DNA from: Planctomycetia bacterium
GTDB taxonomy: Bacteria > Planctomycetota > Planctomycetia > Gemmatales > Gemmataceae
Assembly: GCA_005799265.1 (NCBI GenBank)
Contig: SYHD01000004.1
Location: 1-36,054 of the forward strand
DNA: 36,054 nt
Direction of reading: 5' to 3'
Below, piece by piece: positions 6,307 to 14,298 of the stretch (position 1 is the first letter of the stretch; the number at the start of each line of letters is the position of its first letter). The notes beneath the pieces were generated by a model that saw only the letters and a list, made by a program, of their open reading frames with translations, did no database searches and was not told the origin of the DNA. Both the position numbers and the translations under genes were made by a program.

Positions 6307-8568
6307 ATGATGCGTTCTTCCTTCGTCGCATTCGCGTCCCTTATTTTTTTCACCGGCCCCGCTTACGCCCGCCCCGCGTACAAACCGGCGCTCGCGCACT
6401 ACTTCGGTTCGCACCTGCCGAAGAACCTCAACGCCTGTACGACCTGCCGTCTGCGCGACAGTGGCGGTTGGGCCAACCCGCACAACGCCTTCGGCCTTCG
6501 ACTCAAGGCGGTCAAAGACGAACTGCGCAAGGCCGCCAAGCCGTCAACGATTGAAGCTCGCCTCGACGCGGTCCTCGACGAAGACTCCGACGGCGATGGC
6601 GTCAGCAATCTTCGCGAGATCCTCACGGGCCATGCGCCTGGCGACAAAGCGGATCGGCCGACCGACAAGGCACTGCTCGACGCGATGACGAAGTTCATCG
6701 CCTTCGAGCGAATTCGCAAGGGCCATCCGTGGCGGCCTTTCGAGGTCGTCAAGCGTCCTGAGGTGACGAAGGTCAAGAATGCCGCCTGGGGACGCAATCC
6801 GATCGACGCCTTCATCGCGGCCGAGCACGAGGCGTACGGCCTGAAGCCGCGGCCGGAGGCGCCTCTCGAGGTCCTGCTACGGCGTGTCTATCTCGATTTG
6901 ATCGGATTGCCGCCAACGCCTGCGGAGTTGGCGGATTTTCGCAAGCAATGCGCGACCGCTAAGCCGCAAGCGGCGTACGAGAAGGTCGTCGATGATCTGC
7001 TCAATCGCCCACAGTACGGCGAACGCTGGGGCCGGCACTGGATGGACGTGTGGCGCTACAGCGACTGGGCCGGCTTCGGAGCGCAGGTGCGCGACAGCCA
7101 GCCGTACATCTGGCATTGGCGTGACTGGATCATCGATTCGCTCAACGAGGACAAGGGCTATGATCGCATGGTCCTCGAAATGCTCGCCGGCGATGAACTC
7201 GCGCCGGAGGATCCGAAGGCTCTCGCCGCGACCGGCTATCTGGTGCGCAACTTCAAGCTGCTGAGCCGCGAAAAATGGATGCAGGACACGGTCGAGCACA
7301 CGTTTCAGGCGTTTCAGGGCGTGACGATCGGCTGCGCGAAGTGTCACGATCACCTGTTCGATCCGATTCTGCAGACCGATTACTACCAGGTGCGCGCGAT
7401 CTTCGAGCCGCACAACGTGCGCACGGACAAGTATCCCGGCGAACCCGACCTCAAGAAAAACGGCCTGGTGCGCGTCTTTGACAAGGACCTGAAAGCGCCC
7501 ACGTTGTTCTTCATCCGCGGCGATGATCGCACCCCCGACAAGGATAAGAAGATCGTCCCCGGCGTCCCGGAAGCGCTGGGCGGGCGTTTCCCGAAGATCG
7601 AGCCGATCAAGATTCCGGGCGCCGCCTCGCCGACGGACAAGAAGGCGTCCGCTCCCGTCGAGAGCACGGGCCGGCGGCTAGCGTTCGCGAAGTGGCTGGC
7701 CGATAGGGAAAATCCCCTGACCGCGCGCGTTGCCGTCAATCACATCTGGCTGCGCCACTTCGGCCAGGCGGTCGTGCCGTCGGTCTTCGATTTCGGCAAG
7801 AATGGCCGGGCGCCGTCGCACGCGGCGTTGCTCGATTGGCTGGCGTTCGAACTCATGCACCCAACCAAGACCGCTGGCGAGCGCGGCGAGCCTGCGGGGT
7901 GGGGCATGAAGCACCTCCATCGCCTCATCGTCACGAGCAGCACCTATCGCCAAGCCTCGACGCCCGATGCCGCCAATGCGCAGATCGATCGCGACAACAA
8001 ATACCTTTGGCGTTACCCCCCGCACCGGCTCGAGGCGGAGGCAGTGCGCGACTGCGTCTTCTACGTCGCGGGCAAACTCGATCTGACGCGCAGCGGACCC
8101 GACATCGACTACAAGCTTGGCCTGACGACGCCGCGCAGGAGCCTCTACTTCCGCCACGCCGCCGAGAAACAGATGGAGTTCCTGCAGCTCTTCGATGCCG
8201 CCAACGTGACGGAATGCTACGAACGGCAGCACTCGATCGTGCCGCAGCAAGCGCTGGCTCTGATGAACAGCGACCTCTCTCTGAAGCACGCCCGCATCCT
8301 GGCACGCACGATCGCGGGCAAGACGAACGACGCCGAAGCGTTTGCGACGAGCGCTTTCGAACACGTCCTCTCGCGTGCCCCGACGCTGGCGGAACGCGAC
8401 GAGTGCGTGACGTTCATGGCGACGCAGACGAAGGCATATCAGGCGTCGAAGTTGGCGGGCGGCAAGGTCGCGGACGGCAGTACGGCCTCAAGCGATCCGG
8501 CGCAGCGAGCACGCGAGAATCTCGTGCATGCGCTTTTGAACCACCATGAGTTCGTGACGATAAGATGA
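6307..8568 (+). CDS. DUF1549/DUF1553 protein with N-terminal cytochrome-like and calcium-binding motifs
   Basis: This protein of about 753 residues is predicted to be exported by an N-terminal signal peptide (MMRSSFVAFASLIFFTGPAYA). Next comes a region with CTTCR, where family members normally carry a CxxCH heme site, and then a DSDGDGVSN calcium-loop motif. DUF1549 (PSCyt2) follows, with WGRHWMDVWRYSDWAGFG and CAKCHDHLFDPI, a genuine CxxCH. DUF1553 (PSD1) comes last, with RRLAFAKWLADRENPLTARVAVNHIW and QHSIVPQQALALMNSD. Function is unproven; such proteins are thought to be cell-surface, heme-linked partners of DUF1501 proteins. Two adjacent ATGs (6307, 6310) follow AAGGA; 6307 was taken. The DUF1501 partner is at 3989. 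Confidence 0.88.
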   Translation: MMRSSFVAFASLIFFTGPAYARPAYKPALAHYFGSHLPKNLNACTTCRLRDSGGWANPHNAFGLRLKAVKDELRKAAKPSTIEARLDAVLDEDSDGDGVSNLREILTGHAPGDKADRPTDKALLDAMTKFIAFERIRKGHPWRPFEVVKRPEVTKVKNAAWGRNPIDAFIAAEHEAYGLKPRPEAPLEVLLRRVYLDLIGLPPTPAELADFRKQCATAKPQAAYEKVVDDLLNRPQYGERWGRHWMDVWRYSDWAGFGAQVRDSQPYIWHWRDWIIDSLNEDKGYDRMVLEMLAGDELAPEDPKALAATGYLVRNFKLLSREKWMQDTVEHTFQAFQGVTIGCAKCHDHLFDPILQTDYYQVRAIFEPHNVRTDKYPGEPDLKKNGLVRVFDKDLKAPTLFFIRGDDRTPDKDKKIVPGVPEALGGRFPKIEPIKIPGAASPTDKKASAPVESTGRRLAFAKWLADRENPLTARVAVNHIWLRHFGQAVVPSVFDFGKNGRAPSHAALLDWLAFELMHPTKTAGERGEPAGWGMKHLHRLIVTSSTYRQASTPDAANAQIDRDNKYLWRYPPHRLEAEAVRDCVFYVAGKLDLTRSGPDIDYKLGLTTPRRSLYFRHAAEKQMEFLQLFDAANVTECYERQHSIVPQQALALMNSDLSLKHARILARTIAGKTNDAEAFATSAFEHVLSRAPTLAERDECVTFMATQTKAYQASKLAGGKVADGSTASSDPAQRARENLVHALLNHHEFVTIR

Positions 8569-8574
8569 TAGAAT
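8566..8574 (+). promoter_or_regulatory. Extended -10 promoter element for the Uma2 gene at 8604
   Basis: TGATAGAAT overlaps the TGA stop of the preceding gene and would start transcription near 8581. That leaves the first in-frame ATG (8580) upstream of the transcript and supports translation from 8604. Confidence 0.4.
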
Positions 8575-8603
8575 GAACGATGCCCGTGTGTTGGAGGCCG
8601 GTC

Positions 8604-9221
8604 ATGATCGTTGCCGCGGATTATCGCGTCTGGACTTTCGAGGACTTCTGCGCGCGGATTCCGGAAGGGATGAAAGCGGACCTAATTGAAGGAGTGATCT
8701 TCGTGGCGTCCCCCGACAATATCCACCACTACGACATCAACTCCTGGTATCACGCGATTCTCCGGAACTTCCTGCGTGTGCGCAAGATCAAGGGCCGGCT
8801 GTTTGGTTATCGCATTGCCTTTCGCTTGGGAGAAGAAGATGGCCCAGAGCCGGACGTGGCCTATCTGATTCCCAAACATTGCCAGCGCATTCGCAAGACG
8901 TTCATCGACGGCCCGCCCGATCACGCTCTTGAGATCGTCTCCCCCGATAGCGTCGGCCGCGATTATCAAAAAAAACGCCTGCAATACGAGCGTGCCGGCG
9001 TCAAGGAATATTGGATCATCGATCCGCTCGAAGAACGCATGACCTGTTATCGCCTCGGCAAGAACGGCAAGTACAAGGAAGTCCGCCCGCGCGACGGCAT
9101 GATCCATTCCCAGGTCATTCCGGGTTTCTGGGTAAAGCCGGCTTGGTTCTGGTTAACACCGTTGCCTGATGAAGACGAAGTCCTGCGCGAGATTCTCGCC
9201 GAGGCTGATGGGAAATCGTGA
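8604..9221 (+). CDS. Uma2 family putative endonuclease
   Basis: This 205-residue protein is a canonical Uma2 with a PD-(D/E)XK active site. EGVIFVASPDNIHH is the N-terminal strand and histidine, GPEPDVAYL holds the first aspartate, ALEIVSPDS the glutamate, and YQKKRLQYERAGVKEYWIIDP the lysine and following helix. The ATG at 8604 has GGAGG 6 bases upstream and is preferred to the ATG at 8580, which has no such site. It lies 35 bases downstream of the DUF1549/DUF1553 gene and converges on the glycosyltransferase gene, 12 bases away. It is more typical of the family than the copy at 5536, so the two are not recent duplicates. Confidence 0.9.
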   Translation: MIVAADYRVWTFEDFCARIPEGMKADLIEGVIFVASPDNIHHYDINSWYHAILRNFLRVRKIKGRLFGYRIAFRLGEEDGPEPDVAYLIPKHCQRIRKTFIDGPPDHALEIVSPDSVGRDYQKKRLQYERAGVKEYWIIDPLEERMTCYRLGKNGKYKEVRPRDGMIHSQVIPGFWVKPAWFWLTPLPDEDEVLREILAEADGKS

Positions 9222-9233
9222 CGGTTCTCGTCT

Positions 9234-10814
9234 TCAATAGCCTCCGATCGTTTCTACCTGACGAAATCCACCAAAACCATGCGCAACCGTGATTGTCCAC
9301 TCAGCGACGAGCACGCCATTTTCGCGATACGCGACCTTACGTGGTGGTTCGATACGCTCGAAAACATGCCGCATGCGCTCCGCGTCAATGTCGACGAGCA
9401 AGAACGTACGCCCCGTGAAGTGTCCTGGATCGGAGCGCGGATTGGGACGCCAGAGGTCGTACTGGCTGTGGCGATCACCTAAGAATAAACCCATACAGTA
9501 GATATTCGGATGCCCGTCGCAGTAGAACGCCAGCTCGCCGGCCTGCGTCCAGCGTTCGCTGGCCAGCACCGGTTCGATGCCGCGCTCACGCAACTCGGCA
9601 CGCGTGCGATTCACTTCAGCGGCCAGGAAGCGCCAGCCGCGCAAGCGTGCCGTCGGATCGAACCGTCGGACCGGCAGCGGCCTCTCCCGCGTCGCGGGCC
9701 CGGCCAGACGCAGAAGCACTGGCTGAACGTGAATCGGCTCGTGCAGCACCAGCGTCACCATCACTCCGAGCGCGGCCGCTCCGAGCAAGCCTATCTTGGC
9801 TGACGGCTGAGGCCTGACGGCAGACAGCTTTCCCGCTGCCAAGACGAGGCCCGACAAATACGCGACCACGGGCCAGTTCGCTTCGCCGCCATCGTTTTTC
9901 AAGGCGAACAAGCCGAAGAAGACAAACGTCGGCAGCGACATCCACCAGAGAAAGCGCATGGGCGGACGATCCTCGCGCGGCGGGCGATGCGTCCACATGG
10001 CGAGCATCCAAACGACGAACCAGAAGCCGAGCAGGATCGCGAATTGCCCGCCAAGATACTTGAACGGGCCGAGCCAATGGAACGCCGTCTCGTCTAGCCC
10101 AGCATGGCCTTGCGTGTGACGAAGCGATACCCAACCGTTCAGCGCGTTCCAGGCGAGGATCGGTACGCCGCCCAGCGCGCCGATGCTGGTCATGATCCAG
10201 AGGCCGGGTTGCTTCAGGTGATGTCGGAAGCTCGGCGTCGTCAGAAGAAACAGTGCCAATGACGGCACGAATAGCACCATCGTGTGCTTCGCCAGCACGC
10301 CGACGAGAATGCACGCGCCCGTGAAAATCAACGCGACTTTCTCTCCTCTTCCCCTGGAAGAGGGGCCGGGGGTGAGGGCGCGCCATGCAAAGACCAGCGC
10401 CCACATCCACGCACACGTGAACGGCGCGTCGATGGTCATCAACAGCGAGCCCGCGTGAACGATCGGCAACGTCAACGCCAGCGCGACTACCGCAAAGCCA
10501 AGTTTGGGACTCTGATGAATCTGCACCGTCAGCGTGTAAAGCCCCACGAGCAGCAGACTGCCGCAAACGACCGCCGGCAGGCGCACCGCGAGCGTCGTGT
10601 CGCCGAACAGTTCGCAGCTCGCCCGGATCAGCCAGGCGACGAGCGGCCCTTTGCTGTAGTAGCACCAATCGAGCTGGCGCGACCATTCCCAGTAGTGGGC
10701 TTCATCGGGAGCAAGATCGAATGGGCAGAAGAAAGCGAGATAGAAGAGGCGCACGATCGCAACGCCGACAATCAGCGTTAAAGCGGCCCAACGATATTGT
10801 GGTGATGCATCCAT
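9234..10814 (-). CDS. GT39/ArnT-like membrane glycosyltransferase (PMT_2 domain)
   Basis: This 526-residue polytopic inner-membrane protein should transfer a sugar from a polyprenyl-phosphate donor, like ArnT and related GT-C enzymes. The first membrane segment is followed by DLAPDEAHYWEWSRQLDWCYYSKGPLVAW. This is the first periplasmic loop with the acidic catalytic pair and the KGPL motif typical of PMT_2. About ten further hydrophobic segments follow, and then a soluble C-terminal domain of about 170 residues. Two low-conservation inserts are encoded by repeats: ALTPGPSSRGRGEK (10341-10380) in a loop between membrane segments, and AVRPQPSA (9798-9828). The acceptor cannot be deduced. The start is ATG at 10814 with only a weak AGG upstream. 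The gene stands alone between convergent Uma2 and the spoVR operon. Confidence 0.85.
   Translation of the reverse strand: MDASPQYRWAALTLIVGVAIVRLFYLAFFCPFDLAPDEAHYWEWSRQLDWCYYSKGPLVAWLIRASCELFGDTTLAVRLPAVVCGSLLLVGLYTLTVQIHQSPKLGFAVVALALTLPIVHAGSLLMTIDAPFTCAWMWALVFAWRALTPGPSSRGRGEKVALIFTGACILVGVLAKHTMVLFVPSLALFLLTTPSFRHHLKQPGLWIMTSIGALGGVPILAWNALNGWVSLRHTQGHAGLDETAFHWLGPFKYLGGQFAILLGFWFVVWMLAMWTHRPPREDRPPMRFLWWMSLPTFVFFGLFALKNDGGEANWPVVAYLSGLVLAAGKLSAVRPQPSAKIGLLGAAALGVMVTLVLHEPIHVQPVLLRLAGPATRERPLPVRRFDPTARLRGWRFLAAEVNRTRAELRERGIEPVLASERWTQAGELAFYCDGHPNIYCMGLFLGDRHSQYDLWRPNPRSDPGHFTGRTFLLVDIDAERMRHVFERIEPPRKVAYRENGVLVAEWTITVAHGFGGFRQVETIGGY
9798..9828. repeat. 7-mer tandem array inside the GT39 gene (word CTGACGG/CTGAGGC)
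   Basis: Four imperfect 7-base units run in tandem (CTGACGG, CTGAGGC, CTGACGG, CAGACAG). They resemble one arm of the 7-mer hairpins elsewhere in the window, but no opposite arm is nearby. The array is read in frame as AVRPQPSA. Confidence 0.55.
10341..10380. repeat. C-rich/G-rich palindrome inserted in frame in the GT39 gene
   Basis: CCTCTTCC-CCT-GGAAGAGG (10346-10364) with a G-rich tail is a member of the CCTCTCCCCC/GGGGGAGAGG family also seen at 10966, 20447 and 35918. It is read on the minus strand as the peptide LTPGPSSRGRGEK, a well-known signature of such repeats inside genes. Confidence 0.75.
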
Positions 10815-10965
10815 GGCGCCTGGAAATTAGACGGAGGCGCGAAATGAATCAAGTACATCTTGAACGCGGCAGTCTAGGAGCTTGAGGCAGGCTGGCAACC
10901 TGGTGCGAATGACCAGGAGTCATATCCAAGCGGCTTTCCGAGCAAGAATCCGCTGCGAAAATGGT

Positions 10966-11019
10966 AACCGTTCACCCCTCTCCCCCTGAGTACAGGTGGA
11001 GAGGCGAGGTGAACGATTA
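10966..11019. repeat. Palindromic element, CCTCTCCCCC family
   Basis: GTAACCGTTCACC-CCTCTCC on the left pairs with GGAGAGG-CGAGGTGAACGATTAC on the right around the centre CCCTGAGTACAGGT. It is the intergenic form of the element found in frame in two genes of this window. Confidence 0.7.
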
Positions 11020-11031
11020 CCGAAAATGCTT

Positions 11032-11088
11032 AGAGCCCGAAGCGTCAGCGAGGGAGTTTGCCAATTCCTCGCTGACGCTTCGGGCTCT
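11032..11088. terminator. Perfect 22-bp hairpin downstream of the spoVR operon
   Basis: AGAGCCCGAAGCGTCAGCGAGG (arm at 11032-11053) is exactly complementary to 11067-11088 with a 13-base loop. It sits 21 bases beyond the stop of the last operon gene, where a terminator or 3' stabilising stem would be. No T run follows on the minus strand, so simple Rho-independent termination is uncertain. A partial copy of the core (AGCGTTAGCGAGGGA) lies near 22331, so it is a dispersed element. Confidence 0.6.
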
Positions 11089-11109
11089 GTAGTTCGGGCT
11101 TTGCCATTC

Positions 11110-11568
11110 TCAGTTCGCGCCGACGATATCCGCCACCAGCTTCGCGATCGCGTCATGCGTCAAGACGAACGTCACTGGTTCGCGCTTCTCGCCGTACTGG
11201 CCGACGTAGCGACGCAAGGTCGCCAATGTGCGGGCCGAGCGCGTCAGCAGCAGCTCGTAGTAGAAAGCTTTGCCGTTCTTGAGCGTCGGGGCCTCGCTGC
11301 GGAGGATCGCCCGGCTAAGCGAAGTGTCCACCTCGATGACGCGCAGCGGCTCCATCAGACCCGTCGCGGTCGCGGCAATGCGCGTCGCCCAGGCGCGCAG
11401 GTTCTCCTTGATCGGCGCATTCTTCCCCAGCGTCAGCTCGTTGAGCGCGCAACTCAGGCTGTCCTTCTTTTCTGTAGCGAGAGTGAAGTCCCAACCTTCC
11501 GCGTAAACATGAAATCCGCCGGCATCCGGGCTAGTTAGTTGCTGGCGGAGCGTGCTTTCGAGGATCAT
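11110..11568 (-). CDS. Hypothetical protein, last gene of the prkA-yeaH-spoVR operon
   Basis: This 152-residue soluble protein belongs to no family I recognise. It looks alpha/beta (GFHVYAEGWDFTLATEKKD, LRVIEVDTSLSRAILRSEAP, KAFYYELLLTRSARTLATLRRYVG) with no signal or membrane segment. Its start codon lies inside the 3' end of spoVR, a 38-base overlap, and is preceded by a strong TAGGAGAGG eight bases upstream, so translational coupling to SpoVR is likely. The long overlap and good ribosome site argue for a real gene with a role linked to SpoVR. It is not one of the usual members of the prkA-yeaH-ycgB cluster of enterobacteria. Confidence 0.75.
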   Translation of the reverse strand: MILESTLRQQLTSPDAGGFHVYAEGWDFTLATEKKDSLSCALNELTLGKNAPIKENLRAWATRIAATATGLMEPLRVIEVDTSLSRAILRSEAPTLKNGKAFYYELLLTRSARTLATLRRYVGQYGEKREPVTFVLTHDAIAKLVADIVGAN

Positions 11569-14287
11569 CGGCCTCTCCTAAATTACTCTGCGACGGAGAC
11601 GATCCGTCGTGAGAAATTAATACTGGCTTATTGTCCACTATGGTCTGTAAGTGAACCGGTCGGCTCCATATCGCCTGGACATTGGCCAGGGTATCCACCG
11701 CGCGGTCCATGCGCAACTCTATGCCATTATACTCGTGCCGGAGCAGCAATTCGCCCCGGTTCTTGTAGTTTCCGTCGCCCACGTAAATAAACGGTCGGCC
11801 GTGGTTGGTCAAGCTGAACAAGAGGCGCTGCTTCACCTTCGGAAATTCGCGCGACTCGATGAGGTAATTGTCCTGCGGCTCGTTGTGGGCGAACGAGAAC
11901 AGCTTATGTTCCTTGCAAAACTCCGGGGTCAGGAATGTGTCGATAAAGGTAACATCGTTATGAATCTTGCGGACCTCAAATATTTTTTTGCGTCCCAGGC
12001 CAAGATTTAGGTTCCAGGCCCTTTTCTTGGCAATGTCGTCGCATTCTTCCCATTCTTTGCCGAACTGCCCGGTGTTCCAGCGCCGCTCGATGTCGCGCAG
12101 CAACTCGATGCCGAGCTTGTACGGATTGACCCGGCCGCGCGACATTGCCATGGTGCCGGAGTGATGGTCGGCGTAGTCGATGCACTCCCAGGCTTCGAGG
12201 GCGCGCTCGGTCATGATGGTCGAATGCCAGTAGCTATTGTGATTGATGAAGCCCTGAGCGGCGTAGCGATGCGTCTCTGCGACGGAGATATCATAGACGT
12301 CGGCGTGGCCGCGTTCGATGGCGACGACCTTGTCCTCCCAGGACTCCTTCTTGAACCATTGGTGGCCGTCAACGTACTTTCGCAATTTGTCTTGTTTGCG
12401 TGTCAGTCCGAAGCCGATCTCACGTTTGAAGACTTTTGCGGATTGGCCCATGACATGGACGTGCCAGCAGCCCTTCGGTTGCGGACGGCGCGTCGAGAGG
12501 ATGCCGAAGTTGAGCAAGAGAAGTTGCACGGTCTTGCCCATCCCCGTGCTCGAAGTCGAAAGAATGACGCCGTGCTTGCCTGCGTAGCCGTCGCAATCGA
12601 AATAGGCGCGAAGGAAAGCAACAACGACTTCCTTCGGCGATTGCAAAATGCACTCGGGAATTTGCTTGATGCGCGCACTCACGCCGGTCTTCATGCCGAG
12701 CGAGACGAGGAAATCTCGCACGTCCTGCGAAGAGAAAGATACGCGCCAACGACCGAGGTCGCGCCGCTTTTTGCATTCGAGGCCGAACACATTCGCGATC
12801 AAGTCGATGAAGGCGTCGGCTTGTTCGTCATCGCCGCTGGTCAGGCCGATGGTGCGTTTGCGATCGCTGATATGGCCGTCGCCGGTAAGGTAGCCGAGAA
12901 TGGCGGCGACGCGCTCATCGATCTTTTGCGGGATGGTGATTTCGTTCCGGCGCGCCTGCACGGGGCCGAGCGTTGCCAGGCCCTGGTCGTATTCGGCAAC
13001 GGCAGCAACCAGAGCCGGAGTCACCCGGCGAGACTTTACGCCGTTGCGAAAGCGCATGACTGTCTCGATATCGACGCCGACCTCATCCGCGACCTCTTGC
13101 AGCGTGACGCGGCGTGCCGGCTGCCAGGTGACGGGCACTTCATCCTTTGCCCACATCTGAGGCGCGCAAATGAGCGTGACGCCAGCGCCGATCTTGAATT
13201 CGTCGAGCCGTCTCCATTCGCCGTTCGGTACCATCAGCCGATGCGTGACGGAGCCTTCGACTTCATAGCCGCGCCGTGTACACAGCTTCACGGTCTCGCG
13301 ATTCTCGAACCTGGCCCAATCGTAGACGACTTGCGCCGTGTCTCCGTCGTGAACCTGAACGCACTTTTTGTTCGTCACCAGATCGCCGAGCCGCATCAAG
13401 CCGCGATCGGAGAAGATGAGCGAGTCTTTGACCAGGCAGGCCCAGCCTTCATTCAATATTTTTGTCTGTCCCTGCGGCGCGAAGTAATACGCCTCGTCGC
13501 GCACGATCGACAGTACGTCGCGCTGCCAAGGTTTGAGTGGAGCGTACTCGATCAGGAACAAGAGCACATCCTTCTCGGGGCGTTCGGGAAAACTGCACTC
13601 GATGGCTTGCTGTTTCTTTTTCAGTGCTTCTTCCTCGGCCTTCAGCACCTCGCGTGGGTTGATGTACTCGTCCATGTACTCCTTGCTCTCGAAGCGAGTC
13701 AGCTTATCGACTTCCTCCTCCTTTTGCTCCTTGAAATCGTAGCGCGACAGCTCCTCGCGGCGCTTGATGCCGGGGGCGTGCAGGTCGATGAGATCGTCAA
13801 TCGACATGCAGCGATCGATGAAGGCCTCGACTTCGCTTTCGCCGACCCTTTCGACGTGCTTGCGGACGCGGACGCCGTGGTTGGCCATTTCGTCCATCAT
13901 CTTGCGCGAGGTGTGCGCGAAGTAGGCGTTGTTCTTGAAGAAATCGCAATGGCCGTAGACGTGGGCCATCACCAGTTTTTGATCGACCGTGTGATTGCAG
14001 CGCATCAGGTAGGCGTAGCACGGGTCGTTGTTGATGACCATCTCGTAAATCTTCGACAGGCCGTATTCGTAGCCTTTTTTCAGCTCCTCATACTGCATGC
14101 CGAAGGACCAATGCGGATAGCGCGTGGGGAAGCCGCCGTAGGAGGCGATTTCGTTGAGATCGTCGGCCTCGACGACCTCGAAGATCGTCTCGTAGAAATC
14201 GAGCCCGAAATTGCGCGCATGGGCTTCGATCTCGACCTTCAAGGCGGCAAGATCAGGGGGCAGACGGGTGTCGTAGGGGAAGGTCAT
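11531..14287 (-). CDS. spoVR: SpoVR/YcgB family protein interrupted by an intein
   Basis: The 918-residue precursor consists of an N-extein (1-283), an intein (284-684) and a C-extein (685-918). Joining the exteins gives a 517-residue SpoVR protein, the usual length of E. coli YcgB and Bacillus SpoVR. Family marks are the N-terminal DFYETIFEVVEADDLNEIASYGGFPTRYPHWSFGMQYE, HVYGHCDFFKNN, the split motif NEGWA|SYWHS, and the C-extein DYADHHSG and YNGIELRMD. SpoVR acts in spore cortex formation in Bacillus; in other bacteria it goes with PrkA and YeaH in general stress and starvation. The start was placed at ATG 14287, because the 20 in-frame residues upstream are encoded by a palindromic repeat. 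It lies 74 bases after yeaH and overlaps the 152-residue gene. Confidence 0.95.
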   Translation of the reverse strand: MTFPYDTRLPPDLAALKVEIEAHARNFGLDFYETIFEVVEADDLNEIASYGGFPTRYPHWSFGMQYEELKKGYEYGLSKIYEMVINNDPCYAYLMRCNHTVDQKLVMAHVYGHCDFFKNNAYFAHTSRKMMDEMANHGVRVRKHVERVGESEVEAFIDRCMSIDDLIDLHAPGIKRREELSRYDFKEQKEEEVDKLTRFESKEYMDEYINPREVLKAEEEALKKKQQAIECSFPERPEKDVLLFLIEYAPLKPWQRDVLSIVRDEAYYFAPQGQTKILNEGWACLVKDSLIFSDRGLMRLGDLVTNKKCVQVHDGDTAQVVYDWARFENRETVKLCTRRGYEVEGSVTHRLMVPNGEWRRLDEFKIGAGVTLICAPQMWAKDEVPVTWQPARRVTLQEVADEVGVDIETVMRFRNGVKSRRVTPALVAAVAEYDQGLATLGPVQARRNEITIPQKIDERVAAILGYLTGDGHISDRKRTIGLTSGDDEQADAFIDLIANVFGLECKKRRDLGRWRVSFSSQDVRDFLVSLGMKTGVSARIKQIPECILQSPKEVVVAFLRAYFDCDGYAGKHGVILSTSSTGMGKTVQLLLLNFGILSTRRPQPKGCWHVHVMGQSAKVFKREIGFGLTRKQDKLRKYVDGHQWFKKESWEDKVVAIERGHADVYDISVAETHRYAAQGFINHNSYWHSTIMTERALEAWECIDYADHHSGTMAMSRGRVNPYKLGIELLRDIERRWNTGQFGKEWEECDDIAKKRAWNLNLGLGRKKIFEVRKIHNDVTFIDTFLTPEFCKEHKLFSFAHNEPQDNYLIESREFPKVKQRLLFSLTNHGRPFIYVGDGNYKNRGELLLRHEYNGIELRMDRAVDTLANVQAIWSRPVHLQTIVDNKPVLISHDGSSPSQSNLGEADDPRKHAPPATN
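11571..11580 (-). promoter_or_regulatory. Ribosome binding site inside the spoVR coding sequence
   Basis: On the minus strand TAGGAGAGG stands just before the ATG at 11568. It lies in the last codons of spoVR and fixes the start of the overlapping 152-residue gene. Confidence 0.7.
12236..13438 (-). mobile_element. Intein with LAGLIDADG homing endonuclease in SpoVR
   Basis: These 401 codons encode a self-splicing intein with a homing endonuclease. The first residue is Cys284 (block A, CLVKDSLIFSDRGLMRLGDL). Block B is GSVTHRLMV (345-353) with the conserved T-x-H arrangement shortened to V-T-H. A helix-turn-helix-like segment follows (about 395-416, LQEVADEVGVDIETVMRF). The two dodecapeptide motifs are ILGYLTGDG (463-471) and FLRAYFDCDG (558-567). 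Blocks F and G are VYDISVAETHRY to FINHN (664-684), ending His-Asn, and the +1 residue is Ser685. All residues for standard Cys1/Asn/Ser+1 splicing are present and both endonuclease motifs keep their acidic residues, so it appears functional. The insertion point is the most conserved SpoVR motif, as is usual for inteins. Confidence 0.95.
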
Positions 14288-14298
14288 GATTACAAACC

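Larger units (their letters stand above)
10815..11109. other. Intergenic region carrying two palindromic elements
   Basis: These 295 bases separate the start of the GT39 gene from the 3' end of the spoVR operon. The left half (10815-10965) shows nothing clear. The right half is almost filled by two palindromes (10966-11019 and 11032-11088), the second abutting the operon's last gene. Confidence 0.6.

Noticed and set aside
12236..13438. Frameshift or foreign gene insertion in spoVR
   Set aside because: The frame is continuous and both ends have intein splicing residues, so an intein explains it better.
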